Source: Bacteroidota bacterium (GTDB lineage Bacteria > Bacteroidota > Bacteroidia > Chitinophagales > Saprospiraceae). Taken from it: a DNA stretch of 64,000 bases. Of the stretch, positions 33,498-42,926 are shown one piece after another. Below the pieces are notes generated by a model that was not told where the DNA came from, did no database searches, and worked only from the letters and a program-made list of their open reading frames with translations. Positions within the stretch are counted from its first letter, which is position 1; each line of letters begins with the position of its first letter. Made by a program: the position numbers and the translations under genes. The DNA is taken from contig JAKQJD010000645.1 in NCBI GenBank assembly GCA_029561355.1, forward strand, positions 1 through 64,000. The letters run 5' to 3'.

Positions 33498-35192
33498 TCA
33501 CTGATTCAAATACATCATCTTTACTTCGTAGGCTCCGTTAGCGACTACTTTTCCCCCTTCTTCCACACCTTTCAAAATCAGCGTTCGGGTTCCGTCGTCT
33601 TCGCCTGTTTGTACATAACTCAGGGTAAATATCTCCGGATCATCTTTTAAAAATACAGCAGGTTTGCCATTGATTTCGGTCAAGGCGGAATTCGGAACCG
33701 AGATGTTCCGGCTGATCTGCTGGTTCAACGCTTTCACAGTCACGAATTCACCAATCTTGAATTCACCCTTCGGGTTGTCCATTTCAAACAACACGCGCTG
33801 ACTTTGATTACCGGGGTTCATGGTTTGGGCAGGCGAAATCAGTCGTACTTCGGCGGTTTTGTGATCATCGGTAGAACAAGTCACAAGGAACTTGTTGCCT
33901 GCCCTGATCACAGACAAATCACGGTTATACACTTGCGCTTCCACGTACACCTTGTTCAGATTGGTAATGGTAAACAAAGTTTGTCCGGCAGATACTTCCG
34001 TGCCTGGCGTCAGCGTAAAGGCACCCATCACACCCGAAATCGGAGATGTAAGCGTTATCGTCCGGCTATTGGCTGCTGAATTAGCGCCCATTGCACGACT
34101 TTCCAGGGTTTGCAGTTCTGTCAATGCCTGGTTGTAGTTGCCTTCGGCTGCCTGCACGTCTTTCGCAGCAGCAATGTCTTCTATTTTTTTCAGCCGGTCG
34201 AGTTCCCGTTTGGTGGCTGTTACCCGCGTTCTGGCGCTTTCGATTTGTACTGCCAGTCCGGCATTGTTGGTAGCGATTCCTACCTGTTCTGCTGTACCGA
34301 TATTTTGCTGCAAAACTGCTAACACTTGTCCGGCTCTTACCGTTTGACCAACGGCCACATTAACCCTTGTAACCCGGCCGCTTTGCGGAGCCATAACCGC
34401 ACCCAGTCCTCCGGAGGAAGGTATGATCGTTCCATACATAGTAGTCGCCGATTGATAATCGCCGATAGCAATCGGCTGGGTCAGAATTTCAAACAAAAAC
34501 TGCGTCTCCTTGGGAGCATATACGGATTTGCCATAACCGCTTCCGCCCGATTGGGGACCGTGTTCTTCATCACCATGTGCAAATACAGGATTAAAATTCG
34601 GAGTGGAAAACCAGGCGCTGGCTAACAGTAACAGTACCGTCAGTGTCCGGCTTCTGCGGCGGCTTACGAACCAAACACCCAGGCCACCTAAACAGATGCC
34701 TCCGATAAACCAGAGCCATTCATTATTGGGTGCAGACGGCTCGGCAGGAGTGCCTGCAACATCCGATAGTTTTTTGCCTACTTCCAGGCCCGCAATACCA
34801 ATCAAATCGGCCCCGTTAGGGTGGCTTATCTGCACATTAAGTGTATAAATTTTGTTTTCAGGAAAGGTAACGTGCAACTCGTACACACCCGCTGAAAGTT
34901 GTTTTACCTCAAAAACAATTTGCGCATTTTCCGCTGTAGTGATTTTTAATTCTGCTTTATCGATGGGACGATTGGTTTTGAAGTCCGCTACATAAAGTGT
35001 GAGGTGCGCTTCCTGTCCTGCATTGAGTTCAGGATAGTAAAGCGTGAGTTCATAGCGGTCGCTTTGACCATAAACAGTAAAATGATCTTTCGCTACGCCA
35101 GGATCTGTCGCAATTTCATCACCATGCGCAAAAGCGGGAAAAGATGCCAGTCCAAGACCGAAAAGAAAGAAAATGAAAACAGACAATTTCAT
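33498..35192 (-). CDS. RND adaptor with extra N-terminal FixH/CopC-like domain and membrane anchor (system 3)
   Basis: A 564-residue fusion. After a signal peptide ending PAFAHGDE, residues about 25-140 form a beta-sandwich resembling FixH/CopC-type periplasmic domains. Residues 158-176 are a membrane segment (WLWFIGGICLGGLGVWFV), and a second hydrophobic stretch (183-194) leads to another AHGDEEHG. The rest (about 215-564) is a normal membrane-fusion adaptor with two lipoyl halves around an alpha-hairpin (AVMAPQSGRVTRVNVAVGQ; LTSPISGVMGAFTLTPG). The repeated AHGDE after each hydrophobic stretch suggests that two exported proteins were fused. It is the last gene of the minus-strand RND operon, 34 nt after the TolC gene. 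ATG 35192 or 35198 (MIMKL) is the start. Confidence 0.85.
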   Translation of the reverse strand: MKLSVFIFFLFGLGLASFPAFAHGDEIATDPGVAKDHFTVYGQSDRYELTLYYPELNAGQEAHLTLYVADFKTNRPIDKAELKITTAENAQIVFEVKQLSAGVYELHVTFPENKIYTLNVQISHPNGADLIGIAGLEVGKKLSDVAGTPAEPSAPNNEWLWFIGGICLGGLGVWFVSRRRSRTLTVLLLLASAWFSTPNFNPVFAHGDEEHGPQSGGSGYGKSVYAPKETQFLFEILTQPIAIGDYQSATTMYGTIIPSSGGLGAVMAPQSGRVTRVNVAVGQTVRAGQVLAVLQQNIGTAEQVGIATNNAGLAVQIESARTRVTATKRELDRLKKIEDIAAAKDVQAAEGNYNQALTELQTLESRAMGANSAANSRTITLTSPISGVMGAFTLTPGTEVSAGQTLFTITNLNKVYVEAQVYNRDLSVIRAGNKFLVTCSTDDHKTAEVRLISPAQTMNPGNQSQRVLFEMDNPKGEFKIGEFVTVKALNQQISRNISVPNSALTEINGKPAVFLKDDPEIFTLSYVQTGEDDGTRTLILKGVEEGGKVVANGAYEVKMMYLNQ

Positions 35193-35226
35193 AATCATTA
35201 TTTTTAATTGAGAGTCAAACGTTAAA

Positions 35227-36399
35227 CTACCGTCCTGATAAGTAAAGTAGTGTGATGCGAGCCGTTTCAAAAGCCTGCACCTGGGTAGCGTATTCGCGCT
35301 TAATTCCATAAGCCTCATCTAATGTACGCAAAAAAGTAAGATAATCCGTCTGGCCGACTTCCCGCAAACGTAGTGCAGTGGAAATCAGCACCTGGCTACG
35401 TGGTAGCGCTTCTCGTTCGTAGTAATGCAGTAAGCCGAGTTTGGTAGCGGCTTCCCGTTGGTAGCGTTCGCGTTCGAGCGCGATGGTTTGGCTTTGCGCT
35501 TCGGCACGGGCAATGGCTGCCTGGCTTTCGGCTTCAGCACTTTTCACCCCGGCGCGGTATTGACCTGCCCAGAGCGGAATACCAATACTGGCACGAAAGC
35601 GATAATCGAGCGGGGTGTTGCGTGGTCCCTGGTTCAGATAGCCAAGCGAAAAATTGGGTAAGGCCCGACTTTTCGCTAACTGAACCTCTTGCTCTGCTAC
35701 CCTTGCGCTTTGCTGCTCGTACGCTATGGAGGGATTACCTGTTACATTTCCCTGAAGTGTTTGCCCGAATAAACCGACTGTATCGGCTACAAGTGGCGAT
35801 AAAACACTTAAATCCGCAATTCCTGTGAGTGATTGCAATTGTTGCCGGAACAAGTACACATTTTGTTCAGCGGCCAGGCGTTCCTGATGTACCGTACCTG
35901 CGTCGTTGTCAGCCAGTGTTTTCTGCAAAAAATCGATTTCCCCGCCTGAAAATTGTCTGGCAGCCGTTCCAGCCAGTCGAATATATACGCTGTCGCGTTC
36001 GGCCCATTGCCGTGCTTGATATTCCGCTACTTGCGCTTCCAAATACAGGCTGCGAATAGTATAACGGAGTTCGTTTTCATTCACCGCTTGCGCGGTTTGA
36101 GCAAGTGCTGTTTCAGCCTTTGCCACTTGCTTTTGTCGTATATATACCGTTGGGAACTCGAACGATTGCAACACACCCACGGCATAAAATTCCCCGGTAG
36201 GACTTTCCGCATTGATCTCGGGATTTGGCAGGTTGAGTGCAGCTTTTTCTGCATACTTTTTAGCCTGCACGTCGAAAGCGGCTGCCCGGTTAAGCGGGTG
36301 GTTTTGGAGAGCGGCTTGCACAAGTTGGTCGGAAGTTGTTTGCGCCCACATCGGGGAAGCACTCAAAACAAAAATCAGGATTTTTATCAGCAGGTTCAT
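35227..36399 (-). CDS. TolC-family outer-membrane factor, CzcC-like (system 3)
   Basis: A 390-residue outer-membrane efflux protein. It has signal peptide MNLLIKILIFVLSASPMWAQ, then two repeats of the OEP domain rich in Ala/Gln/Glu coiled-coil helices (AEKAALNLPNPEINAESPTG is the typical first-strand segment; SRALPNFSLGYLNQ the second). It trimerises to form the exit channel for the RND pump. Its start overlaps the end of the permease gene by 4 nt (ATGA), so the two are translationally coupled. It is somewhat short compared with classical CzcC but complete. It could also serve system 1, which lacks a channel gene (inference). Confidence 0.9.
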   Translation of the reverse strand: MNLLIKILIFVLSASPMWAQTTSDQLVQAALQNHPLNRAAAFDVQAKKYAEKAALNLPNPEINAESPTGEFYAVGVLQSFEFPTVYIRQKQVAKAETALAQTAQAVNENELRYTIRSLYLEAQVAEYQARQWAERDSVYIRLAGTAARQFSGGEIDFLQKTLADNDAGTVHQERLAAEQNVYLFRQQLQSLTGIADLSVLSPLVADTVGLFGQTLQGNVTGNPSIAYEQQSARVAEQEVQLAKSRALPNFSLGYLNQGPRNTPLDYRFRASIGIPLWAGQYRAGVKSAEAESQAAIARAEAQSQTIALERERYQREAATKLGLLHYYEREALPRSQVLISTALRLREVGQTDYLTFLRTLDEAYGIKREYATQVQAFETARITLLYLSGR

Positions 36400-39300
36400 A
36401 GCGTCTCAGGATTGGATGTCAGGTGAGCAGATTGTTTTTTCCCTTCAAAATAGTCCTTGACCGCGCGTTCGCCCCAGGCCCAGAATACAGTCGGCGTGAC
36501 GATCATATCCAGTAAAGTGGAACTGAGCAGACCTCCCAGAATGACTGTGGCCACGGGGTAAAGAATCTCTTTGCCAGCCGCCTGTGCATCCAGCGTCAGC
36601 GGGACGAGTGCGAGGGCTGCCACCAAGGCGGTCATCAGCACTGGTACCAGTCGTTCCAGCGAGCCACGCACGATCATTTGTTTACTGAACTGTTCGCCTT
36701 CGTGTTCCATCAAATGGAGATAATGCGAGATCATCATGATGCCGTTGCGGGAAGCAATACCGGTGAGGGTGATAAAACCCACCAACGTGGCCACCGAAAA
36801 AGTGCCACCCGTAAGCCACACCGCTACCACCGAACCGACCAGCGCCAGGGGAATATTGAGCATGACTTGCACCACGATCCGCCAGGAGCGGAAATGCGCG
36901 TACAGGACGAGGAAAATACCCAGAAACGCGAAGATGCTCAGAATGCCGATGAGCCGCGAAGCATCTTGTTGCGCCTCAAACTGACCACCGTATTCCAGGA
37001 AATATCCCTGCGGCATTTTGACTTTTTCCGCTACGCTGCGCTGCATCTCTTCCACCGTACTGCCCAGGTCGCGCCCCTGTACATTGGCAGATACGACCAT
37101 GCGCCGCTGCCCGTTCTCATGGTTGACAGTGTTGATACCTTTTTCGTATTCGATATGGGCGATACTTTCCAATGGGATCAGCACACCTTCCGGCGTATGG
37201 ATCTGAGTATTGCGGATGTTTTCGATATTTTCGCGGTCTTCCGCTACGGCTCTTAATACCAGATCGAAGGTTTTTTGTCCGTCTAAGACCTGGCTGATCA
37301 CCTTGCCGCCGTACAGGACTTCGAGGTCACGGGCTACTTCACCGGTTTGCATGCCGTAACGCTGTAAAGCATTGCGGTCGAGGCGGATGGTTAGTTGCGG
37401 TACCAGCACCTGGCGCTCCACCTGTACGTCTACTGCTCCGGGCACAGTCTCAATAACCTCTTTGACCTGTCCAGCCAGCGCACGTAATTCTGTAAGGTCT
37501 TCTCCGAACAACTTGATAGCCACCTGCGCCCGCACCCCGCTCAGCAGGTGATCGAGGCGGTGTGAAATTGGCTGTCCGATGCTCACTGAAACCCCGGCGA
37601 GGTTGCCGAGTTGTTTGCGGATGTCTGCCACCACTTCCGCACGTGGGCGGGCACCTTCGTGCAGTTCCACCTCGATTTCCGAGTTGGATACCGGCTCCAC
37701 GTGTTCGTCGAGTTCGGCGCGGCCGGTGCGTCGGGCAGTGTACTCTACATCGGGTACGCGCAGGATGAGTTGTTCGGCTACCGTACCGATTTTATTGCTT
37801 TCTTCCAGCGAGGTACCTGCCGGAGCATATAAGTTAACAGTGAAACTCCCTTCATTAAACGGTGGCAAAAACTCGGTACCGAACCGCGTGACCAGCAACA
37901 ACGCTCCAACAACCAGTAATGACGCAACACTGATTACCACACGCGAATGTCCAAGGCCAAAATTCAGCAACTTCAGGTCCTGCCGTTTGAGCCAGGTCAC
38001 CAGGCGTGATTCCTTCCCTTCGTTGAGTTTTGACTTGGGCAGCAGGTAAGAACAAAGCGCAGGCGTGACGGTGAGCGATACCACCAGCGACGCCAGGATC
38101 GAAGTGATATAGGCAATGCCGAGCGGTGCGAATATCCTTCCCTCGATGCCCTGCAACTGGAACAGCGGCAGGAAAACCAGCACCACGATGATGGTGGCGT
38201 ACACGATAGAATTGCGTACTTCGCTCGATGCATCGAAGATAACCTGAAGGGTGTTTTTCGGACTGCCTTGTTCGCGGTTTTCCCGGAGCCGTCGAAACAC
38301 GTTTTCCACGTCCACAATGGCGTCATCCACCAGTTCGCCGATGGCGATAGCCAGACCACCGAGCGTCAGGGTATTGATGGAAATGTCGAACCAGTTGAAT
38401 ACCAGTGCGGTAATCACCAGGGATAGTGGAATGGCCGTCAGGGTGATGATGGTGGTACGAAAATTCAGCAGGAATAAAAACAGTACGATGATCACCAGAA
38501 TAAACCCGTCTCGCAAGGCTTCTTCCACGTTGGTCAGCGAATTGACAATGAAGTTTTTTTGCTGAAAAACCTTCGCGTTCAGCCGCACATCCGGTGGCAA
38601 TGAAGGTTTCAACTCATCGAGCGCTTTTTCCACTTCTTCCGTCAAGTTCACTGTGCTGGCACCCGGCTGTTTTTCAACCGTCAGGATAACGGCAGGCCGC
38701 GCATTCACCGATGCGTCGCCGCGCTTGATGGCTGCGCCGAATTGTACGTTGGCGACCTGGCTGAGCAGCACCGGCGAACCTTCCCGGTTGGCTACGACCG
38801 TTCGTTGCAAATCTTCCAGGTTTTTGGAACGGCCTAATACGGAAATCAGCACCTCCGAACCGTAGCGGTTGAAAAAACTGCCGGTCGTGTTCAGGTTGGC
38901 ATTGGAAAGCGCACGGTCGAGGTCTTCGAGCGTCAGGTTGTACTGTTTGAGTTTGGCCGACGAAACGAGTACCTGGTATTGCAGCCGGTCACCACCCATA
39001 GGAATTACCTGCGCCACACCTTTGATGGCCAGCAACCTGCGCCGGATAGTGAAATCGGCCAGTGTGCGCAGGTCTGCTGCCGTACTGACGGTACTTCCGG
39101 TGGCGCTATCGGGTTCGGCAGTTATGCCCACCAGCATGATCTGACCCATGACCGACGAAATCGGTCCCATGACCGGTACAATGCCTTCAGGCAGCGGTAC
39201 GGTGGCGAGTTTTTCGGCTACGAGTTGGCGGGCACGGTATACATCTACATCCCAATCGAACTCCACGAAAACCAGTCCGATGCCACGAGAAGAACTGCTG

Positions 39301-39548
39301 CGCACTGTTTCCACGCCGGGTGAGCCGTTTAGAGCCGTTTCAACAGGCAAAACGGCTTGCGCTTCTACTTCTTCCGGCGACATCCCGCCGGCTTCGAGGA
39401 AAACCGTTACACGGGGGCGGTTCAGGTCGGGCAATACGTCCACCGGTAAGTGGGTGATTGTCCAACCTCCCCACACCAACAGCAGCGCCGCCGCTGCCAC
39501 CACGAACAGCCGGTTTTGCAAGGAGAATTTTATAAGAGCGTTGAGCAT
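36396..39548 (-). CDS. HME-type RND permease (system 3)
   Basis: A 1050-residue RND permease starting MLNALIKFSLQNRLFVV. The frame is open to 39608, but the ATG at 39548 gives the family start. It has HLPVDVLPDLNRPRVTVFLE near the N-terminus. TM4 differs from the other two permeases: LAIAIGELVDDAIVDVEN in place of AIDFGLIVDGAVIIVE. It is closer to the CusA-like wording but with two adjacent Asp residues. This indicates a different ion or substrate from systems 1 and 2. Operon order is lipoprotein, permease, TolC, adaptor, all on the minus strand. Specificity is not determined. Confidence 0.92.
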   Translation of the reverse strand: MLNALIKFSLQNRLFVVAAAALLLVWGGWTITHLPVDVLPDLNRPRVTVFLEAGGMSPEEVEAQAVLPVETALNGSPGVETVRSSSSRGIGLVFVEFDWDVDVYRARQLVAEKLATVPLPEGIVPVMGPISSVMGQIMLVGITAEPDSATGSTVSTAADLRTLADFTIRRRLLAIKGVAQVIPMGGDRLQYQVLVSSAKLKQYNLTLEDLDRALSNANLNTTGSFFNRYGSEVLISVLGRSKNLEDLQRTVVANREGSPVLLSQVANVQFGAAIKRGDASVNARPAVILTVEKQPGASTVNLTEEVEKALDELKPSLPPDVRLNAKVFQQKNFIVNSLTNVEEALRDGFILVIIVLFLFLLNFRTTIITLTAIPLSLVITALVFNWFDISINTLTLGGLAIAIGELVDDAIVDVENVFRRLRENREQGSPKNTLQVIFDASSEVRNSIVYATIIVVLVFLPLFQLQGIEGRIFAPLGIAYITSILASLVVSLTVTPALCSYLLPKSKLNEGKESRLVTWLKRQDLKLLNFGLGHSRVVISVASLLVVGALLLVTRFGTEFLPPFNEGSFTVNLYAPAGTSLEESNKIGTVAEQLILRVPDVEYTARRTGRAELDEHVEPVSNSEIEVELHEGARPRAEVVADIRKQLGNLAGVSVSIGQPISHRLDHLLSGVRAQVAIKLFGEDLTELRALAGQVKEVIETVPGAVDVQVERQVLVPQLTIRLDRNALQRYGMQTGEVARDLEVLYGGKVISQVLDGQKTFDLVLRAVAEDRENIENIRNTQIHTPEGVLIPLESIAHIEYEKGINTVNHENGQRRMVVSANVQGRDLGSTVEEMQRSVAEKVKMPQGYFLEYGGQFEAQQDASRLIGILSIFAFLGIFLVLYAHFRSWRIVVQVMLNIPLALVGSVVAVWLTGGTFSVATLVGFITLTGIASRNGIMMISHYLHLMEHEGEQFSKQMIVRGSLERLVPVLMTALVAALALVPLTLDAQAAGKEILYPVATVILGGLLSSTLLDMIVTPTVFWAWGERAVKDYFEGKKQSAHLTSNPETL

Positions 39549-39622
39549 TGATAATTCTATTTGGGCTACCAAAGAAGATACCGGGCATTGCACTGCAACG
39601 CCCGGCACTCCGAATGCAACAT

Positions 39623-40642
39623 TTAATGACCACCATGTGCGTTATGGCTATCCGCACCGGCCTGACCTTCGGTTACTTTCACTACAAAATCGGCGGTATG
39701 AACCTTACCATCCGTCTGAAATTGCAACCAGCCACGATAGGTGCCGGGTTTGGCAAAAGTGGTATGAATATCCAACTTGCCGCCTTCCGCTGAAGGGTGC
39801 GTGTGAACGAACTCTTTGGAACCGACTTCCACCAGCACGAGATGCGCCTTTTCACCCAGATAATTCTCGAAAGTAGCAGGATCGACGGGTTTGCCGCCCT
39901 GTTTGATGGTTACCGGGATGTGTTGCTGGCTGCCGGTCGTGAAACCGCTGCCGCCATGTCCGGCTTCCATCGTCAGCGTAAATCCATCCACTGAAGCCGT
40001 CATTTTAGGCTGGTTATATGCGACAGGTTTTGCGGGTGTGCCGGCTACATCCAGTTGCGTTTTATTCACCTGGTTCAGGCCGCCGGTGGGTTTGTAATCC
40101 ATAAATGCCCAGTATTTGCCGCCCGCATCGAAACGTGTTGTATTATGACCGCGACCGTTTTCAAATTTTTCGTTGGCAGCCAGCAGTTTGATGTCGTAAC
40201 TGCCGGATGCCGAAAATTCCGGGTGAATGTGATCGAACCAGGAAAGATCGTCGCTCACGAGGATCAGGTGCACTTTTTTCTCATGCACCAGATCGAGCGG
40301 CACGGGTGCGCTTTCATTACCTTTTATCTTAGGCGTGAAAGACAGCATACCGGATTTTCCCGCTTCGAGTTGGGCCGGATTGGAGGTGAAAGCAGTGAAG
40401 TATTCCGCTTTGTTGGCTTCTACTTCTGCCTTAATTGGTTCCAGGTCCATGTGGCATACGGGGCAAGAACCCGGCTGATCGTAAGTTTTGCCTTTTTCAC
40501 AGTTCATGGGGCAGATGTATTTCGTGCCCGGAGTTGCGGCTTCAGTGGTTTGGGTTTTATGTTGGGAATGGTCGTTTTTGCAGGCAGTAAATACCACGAC
40601 CGATAGCGCGAGCAGGAAGCCCGCGATGAGCATATTTTTCAT
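39623..40642 (-). CDS. Lipoprotein with heavy-metal-binding domain, first gene of RND system 3
   Basis: A 339-residue lipoprotein: signal with lipobox VVFTAC (Cys21), then an HMBD (YICPMNCEKGKTYDQPGSC, PVCHMDLEPI, residues about 42-70). Two beta-rich regions follow with many His (SWFDHIHPEFSASG; EFVHTHPSAEGGKLDIHTTF; tail NAHGGH). The two HxHP motifs sit in similar contexts, suggesting an internal repeat of a metal-binding beta-sandwich. It begins the minus-strand operon and lies 74 nt before the permease. Start is ATG 40642; the upstream in-frame codons lack a signal. It probably captures periplasmic or surface metal for the pump. Confidence 0.82.
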   Translation of the reverse strand: MKNMLIAGFLLALSVVVFTACKNDHSQHKTQTTEAATPGTKYICPMNCEKGKTYDQPGSCPVCHMDLEPIKAEVEANKAEYFTAFTSNPAQLEAGKSGMLSFTPKIKGNESAPVPLDLVHEKKVHLILVSDDLSWFDHIHPEFSASGSYDIKLLAANEKFENGRGHNTTRFDAGGKYWAFMDYKPTGGLNQVNKTQLDVAGTPAKPVAYNQPKMTASVDGFTLTMEAGHGGSGFTTGSQQHIPVTIKQGGKPVDPATFENYLGEKAHLVLVEVGSKEFVHTHPSAEGGKLDIHTTFAKPGTYRGWLQFQTDGKVHTADFVVKVTEGQAGADSHNAHGGH

Positions 40643-40755
40643 AATGTATTGAAATTGAAAGTTTTGAAAAAGTTGGCCTGAAAGTATTTGACGGTCGGAA
40701 ATAACCTGGAACCGAATTGCCAAGGCATCTCAACTGTACAGAACTTTCTAAACCG

Positions 40756-40784
40756 AAAAAATGGACAGACGTCGGGCTGACGCC
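40756..40784 (-). terminator. Terminator after third Cys-rich gene
   Basis: On the minus strand GGCGTC, loop AGCCC, GACGTC (40784-40768) form a 6-bp stem with one G-U. TGTCC and a TTTTTT run follow. It lies just past the stop of the gene at 40788. Confidence 0.5.
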
Positions 40785-40787
40785 CTA

Positions 40788-41198
40788 TCAGGCATCAACT
40801 TTAGGTGGCAGCCAAATGGGTAGGTAAACGGCTTCGGGCAAGTGATCGGCAAAATAAAATGCCATTTTCTGCACCGAATCGTTGTGGAGAGAGGCTTCTG
40901 AGGGAAGTGAGGTTTCGATGACGAAACCAGCCCCAGCGTGGCAAATTAAACCGCAGCCGGGACAATGGCAACCGCCATTGTCATGGTCACAAGGACATTC
41001 TTTTTCTGAATGCTGATGTTTTGCATCATCTGAACAGGGAGCGATGTCTTTACTTTCAGAGCAGCAAGACTTTTGAATGCCTGCCGACCCGGATTTCGTC
41101 TCACTATAAGTCCGCTCATTGCCACACGCCCAGGCACGGTTCGCCGATATGGCAAACAGGCTGAACATAAAAAGCAAGGTGATAAGACGTAATTTCAT
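40788..41198 (-). CDS. Exported Cys/His-rich protein, third cassette-family member
   Basis: A 136-residue exported protein. Signal peptide ends ANRAWA, followed by a cysteine-rich part (CGNER, KSCCSESKD, APC, HQHSEKECPCDHDNGGCHC, PGCG) and a tail ending YLPIWLPPKVDA. The GGCHCPGCG core and the PP near the C-terminus tie it to the proteins at 9378 and 18925, though the rest has diverged. It lies just upstream of the RND system 3 operon on the same strand but is separated by a terminator, so it may be regulated separately. No tandem hairpin is found after this copy. Envelope metal binding is inferred. Confidence 0.78.
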   Translation of the reverse strand: MKLRLITLLFMFSLFAISANRAWACGNERTYSETKSGSAGIQKSCCSESKDIAPCSDDAKHQHSEKECPCDHDNGGCHCPGCGLICHAGAGFVIETSLPSEASLHNDSVQKMAFYFADHLPEAVYLPIWLPPKVDA

Positions 41199-41410
41199 AA
41201 GACGTGTGAAAATAACAGGATTTATGGCTTTTAGTTAAATTTTGTAGGGACTTTTAATCTTCCAAGCCATATACCAGCGTGTGAGCCACCTAAACCTTAA
41301 TGCCGGAATGTACCGGATTTGGGTTCCAGTTCTCATTGGCAGCATCTCTTTTTAGGGATAAACCATTTAAGAATTTTCAAGACAATTGGCCACATAGTAT
41401 TTAACATTTG

Positions 41411-42874
41411 TCAATCCATCAGCATAATCTGTCGCACATATTGTGCTCCATCCAGGGTCATTTTCAACAGGTACACGCCTGACGAAAGGTTTCCAACAGT
41501 CAACGTTTCGCTGTACACTCCTGCCAGTTTATTGCTTTGAGCCAAATCAGCCACCAGCACACCCGTCACACTATATACCTCAAATTTGACTGTCGACTCT
41601 ATCGGGATTGTATAAACAATCGTAGTGGAGCCCACGAATGGATTTGGGTAATTTATTACTTCCACTGATAAAGGCGCGGCAAAACCCACACGAGGTCTGC
41701 TTCCCAAATTTGCTTTTGCTTCAAGATGCGCATGATGGGGATGGTAATGATGTATGCCGCCATGATGTACATTGATGTTGTGGCAGACGTGGGCCGAACA
41801 TCCCGTTATTGTATCGTGAATGAAGAGGCAAACTGTGTAGTGGCCTGAATGAGCATAAGTATGCAGTGGGTTTTCTTCGTTGGAAGTAGTGCCGTCGCCG
41901 AATTCCCAACTATAAATGGTGTGGTCAGTCGTGTTGGTAGAAGTGTTCGTAAACTGGATATTGAGATTGCCGGCGTTATAATGTACGGTAAAGACGGCAT
42001 GACAAACAACCGCCGGCGGGTGATGCACCACGACTTGGTGACACACGTGACTGGTACAGCCATTAGCAGCAGTGACGGTAAGGCACACTTGGTAAGTGCC
42101 CGGTGCGCTGTAGGTGTATAATGGATTTTGCTCGGTAGAGGTGTTGCCGTCGCCGAAGTCCCAGTTCCAGGAGCCAATCGTTCCGTCGCTGGTAGACTGG
42201 TCTGTGAAAACGATAGCCGTCTGTGCCGGGTCTGGTTGATGTGCCACAAAGGCGGCATGGCACACATTCGCCTGCGGATGATGCACCACGACTTGGTGGC
42301 ACACGTGACTGGTACAGCCATTAGCACCAGTGACGGTAAGGCACACTTGGTAAGTGCCCGGTGCGCTGTAGGTGTATGATGGATTTTGCTCGGTAGAGGT
42401 GTTGCCGTCGCCGAAATCCCAGACCCAGGAGCCAATCGTTCCGTCGCTGGTAGACTGATCTGTGAAAACGACAGTCGTCTGTACTGGGTCAGGTTGGTGG
42501 GCGACAAAAGCAGCATGGCAGACATTTGCTGGCGGATGGGCCACCACAACGTGATGACAGTAGGTCTCCGTGCAATTTGGATTGTGCGCAGTTATTGTCA
42601 AGCAGACATTGTAGGTGCCGGGTGTCGAGTAAGCATGAGATGGGTTTTGTTCGGTCGAAGTGCTGCCGTCGCCAAAATCCCAACTATATGCCGTAATATC
42701 CCCATCGGCTGTGGATTGATCCGCGAAGGAGACCGTGTTTGCATCAATAGAAAAATGGAACCCCGGAAAGCAGTGTTGTGCATGTACTCGCTGAAAAGAT
42801 GACAGCACGCCCAGCAAAAGGAGTAAAAAACCGATTTTGAAAGGATTGGAAAAATTTGTGAGTAACCAGTTCAT
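41411..42874 (-). CDS. Secreted protein with four Cys/His-rich PKD domains and T9SS sorting domain
   Basis: A 487-residue exported protein: signal peptide, then four PKD-type beta-sandwich domains (each with WDFGDG or WEFGDG and a TYxAPGTY-like strand). A His-rich linker (HHGGIHHYHPHHAHLE) and a T9SS type A sorting domain follow. Unlike ordinary PKD repeats, each domain start carries CHAAF or CHAVF and each end carries HVCHQVVVHHP or a variant, so Cys and His pairs cluster at domain borders. Domains 2 and 3 are almost identical (86 residues), showing a recent duplication. It lies downstream of the CopB-type ATPase gene on the same strand. A surface metal-binding role is inferred from residue content and context. 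Confidence 0.82.
   Translation of the reverse strand: MNWLLTNFSNPFKIGFLLLLLGVLSSFQRVHAQHCFPGFHFSIDANTVSFADQSTADGDITAYSWDFGDGSTSTEQNPSHAYSTPGTYNVCLTITAHNPNCTETYCHHVVVAHPPANVCHAAFVAHQPDPVQTTVVFTDQSTSDGTIGSWVWDFGDGNTSTEQNPSYTYSAPGTYQVCLTVTGANGCTSHVCHQVVVHHPQANVCHAAFVAHQPDPAQTAIVFTDQSTSDGTIGSWNWDFGDGNTSTEQNPLYTYSAPGTYQVCLTVTAANGCTSHVCHQVVVHHPPAVVCHAVFTVHYNAGNLNIQFTNTSTNTTDHTIYSWEFGDGTTSNEENPLHTYAHSGHYTVCLFIHDTITGCSAHVCHNINVHHGGIHHYHPHHAHLEAKANLGSRPRVGFAAPLSVEVINYPNPFVGSTTIVYTIPIESTVKFEVYSVTGVLVADLAQSNKLAGVYSETLTVGNLSSGVYLLKMTLDGAQYVRQIMLMD
42022..42537 (-). repeat. Tandem repeat of two nearly identical PKD-encoding units
   Basis: Two adjacent units of about 258 bp (86 codons) with only scattered substitutions encode PKD domains 2 and 3 of the surface protein. 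The near-identity at synonymous sites points to recent duplication or gene conversion. Confidence 0.8.
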
Positions 42875-42926
42875 GTGAAAAAGATTGATGACTAAAGGTG
42901 GTTCTATGATTGACTGTCAATATGAT

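Noticed and set aside
41199-41410. Gene in the 212-nt gap between the PKD gene and third Cys-rich gene
   Set aside because: The overlapping plus-strand ORF runs into the PKD gene in antisense; nothing else is supported.
42022-42537. Possible CRISPR-like or satellite repeat
   Set aside because: Only two long adjacent units in coding frame; they encode duplicated PKD domains, with no spacers.
41806-42549. 247-codon alternative frame in the PKD gene
   Set aside because: Its periodic sequence only mirrors the tandem PKD repeat read in another frame.
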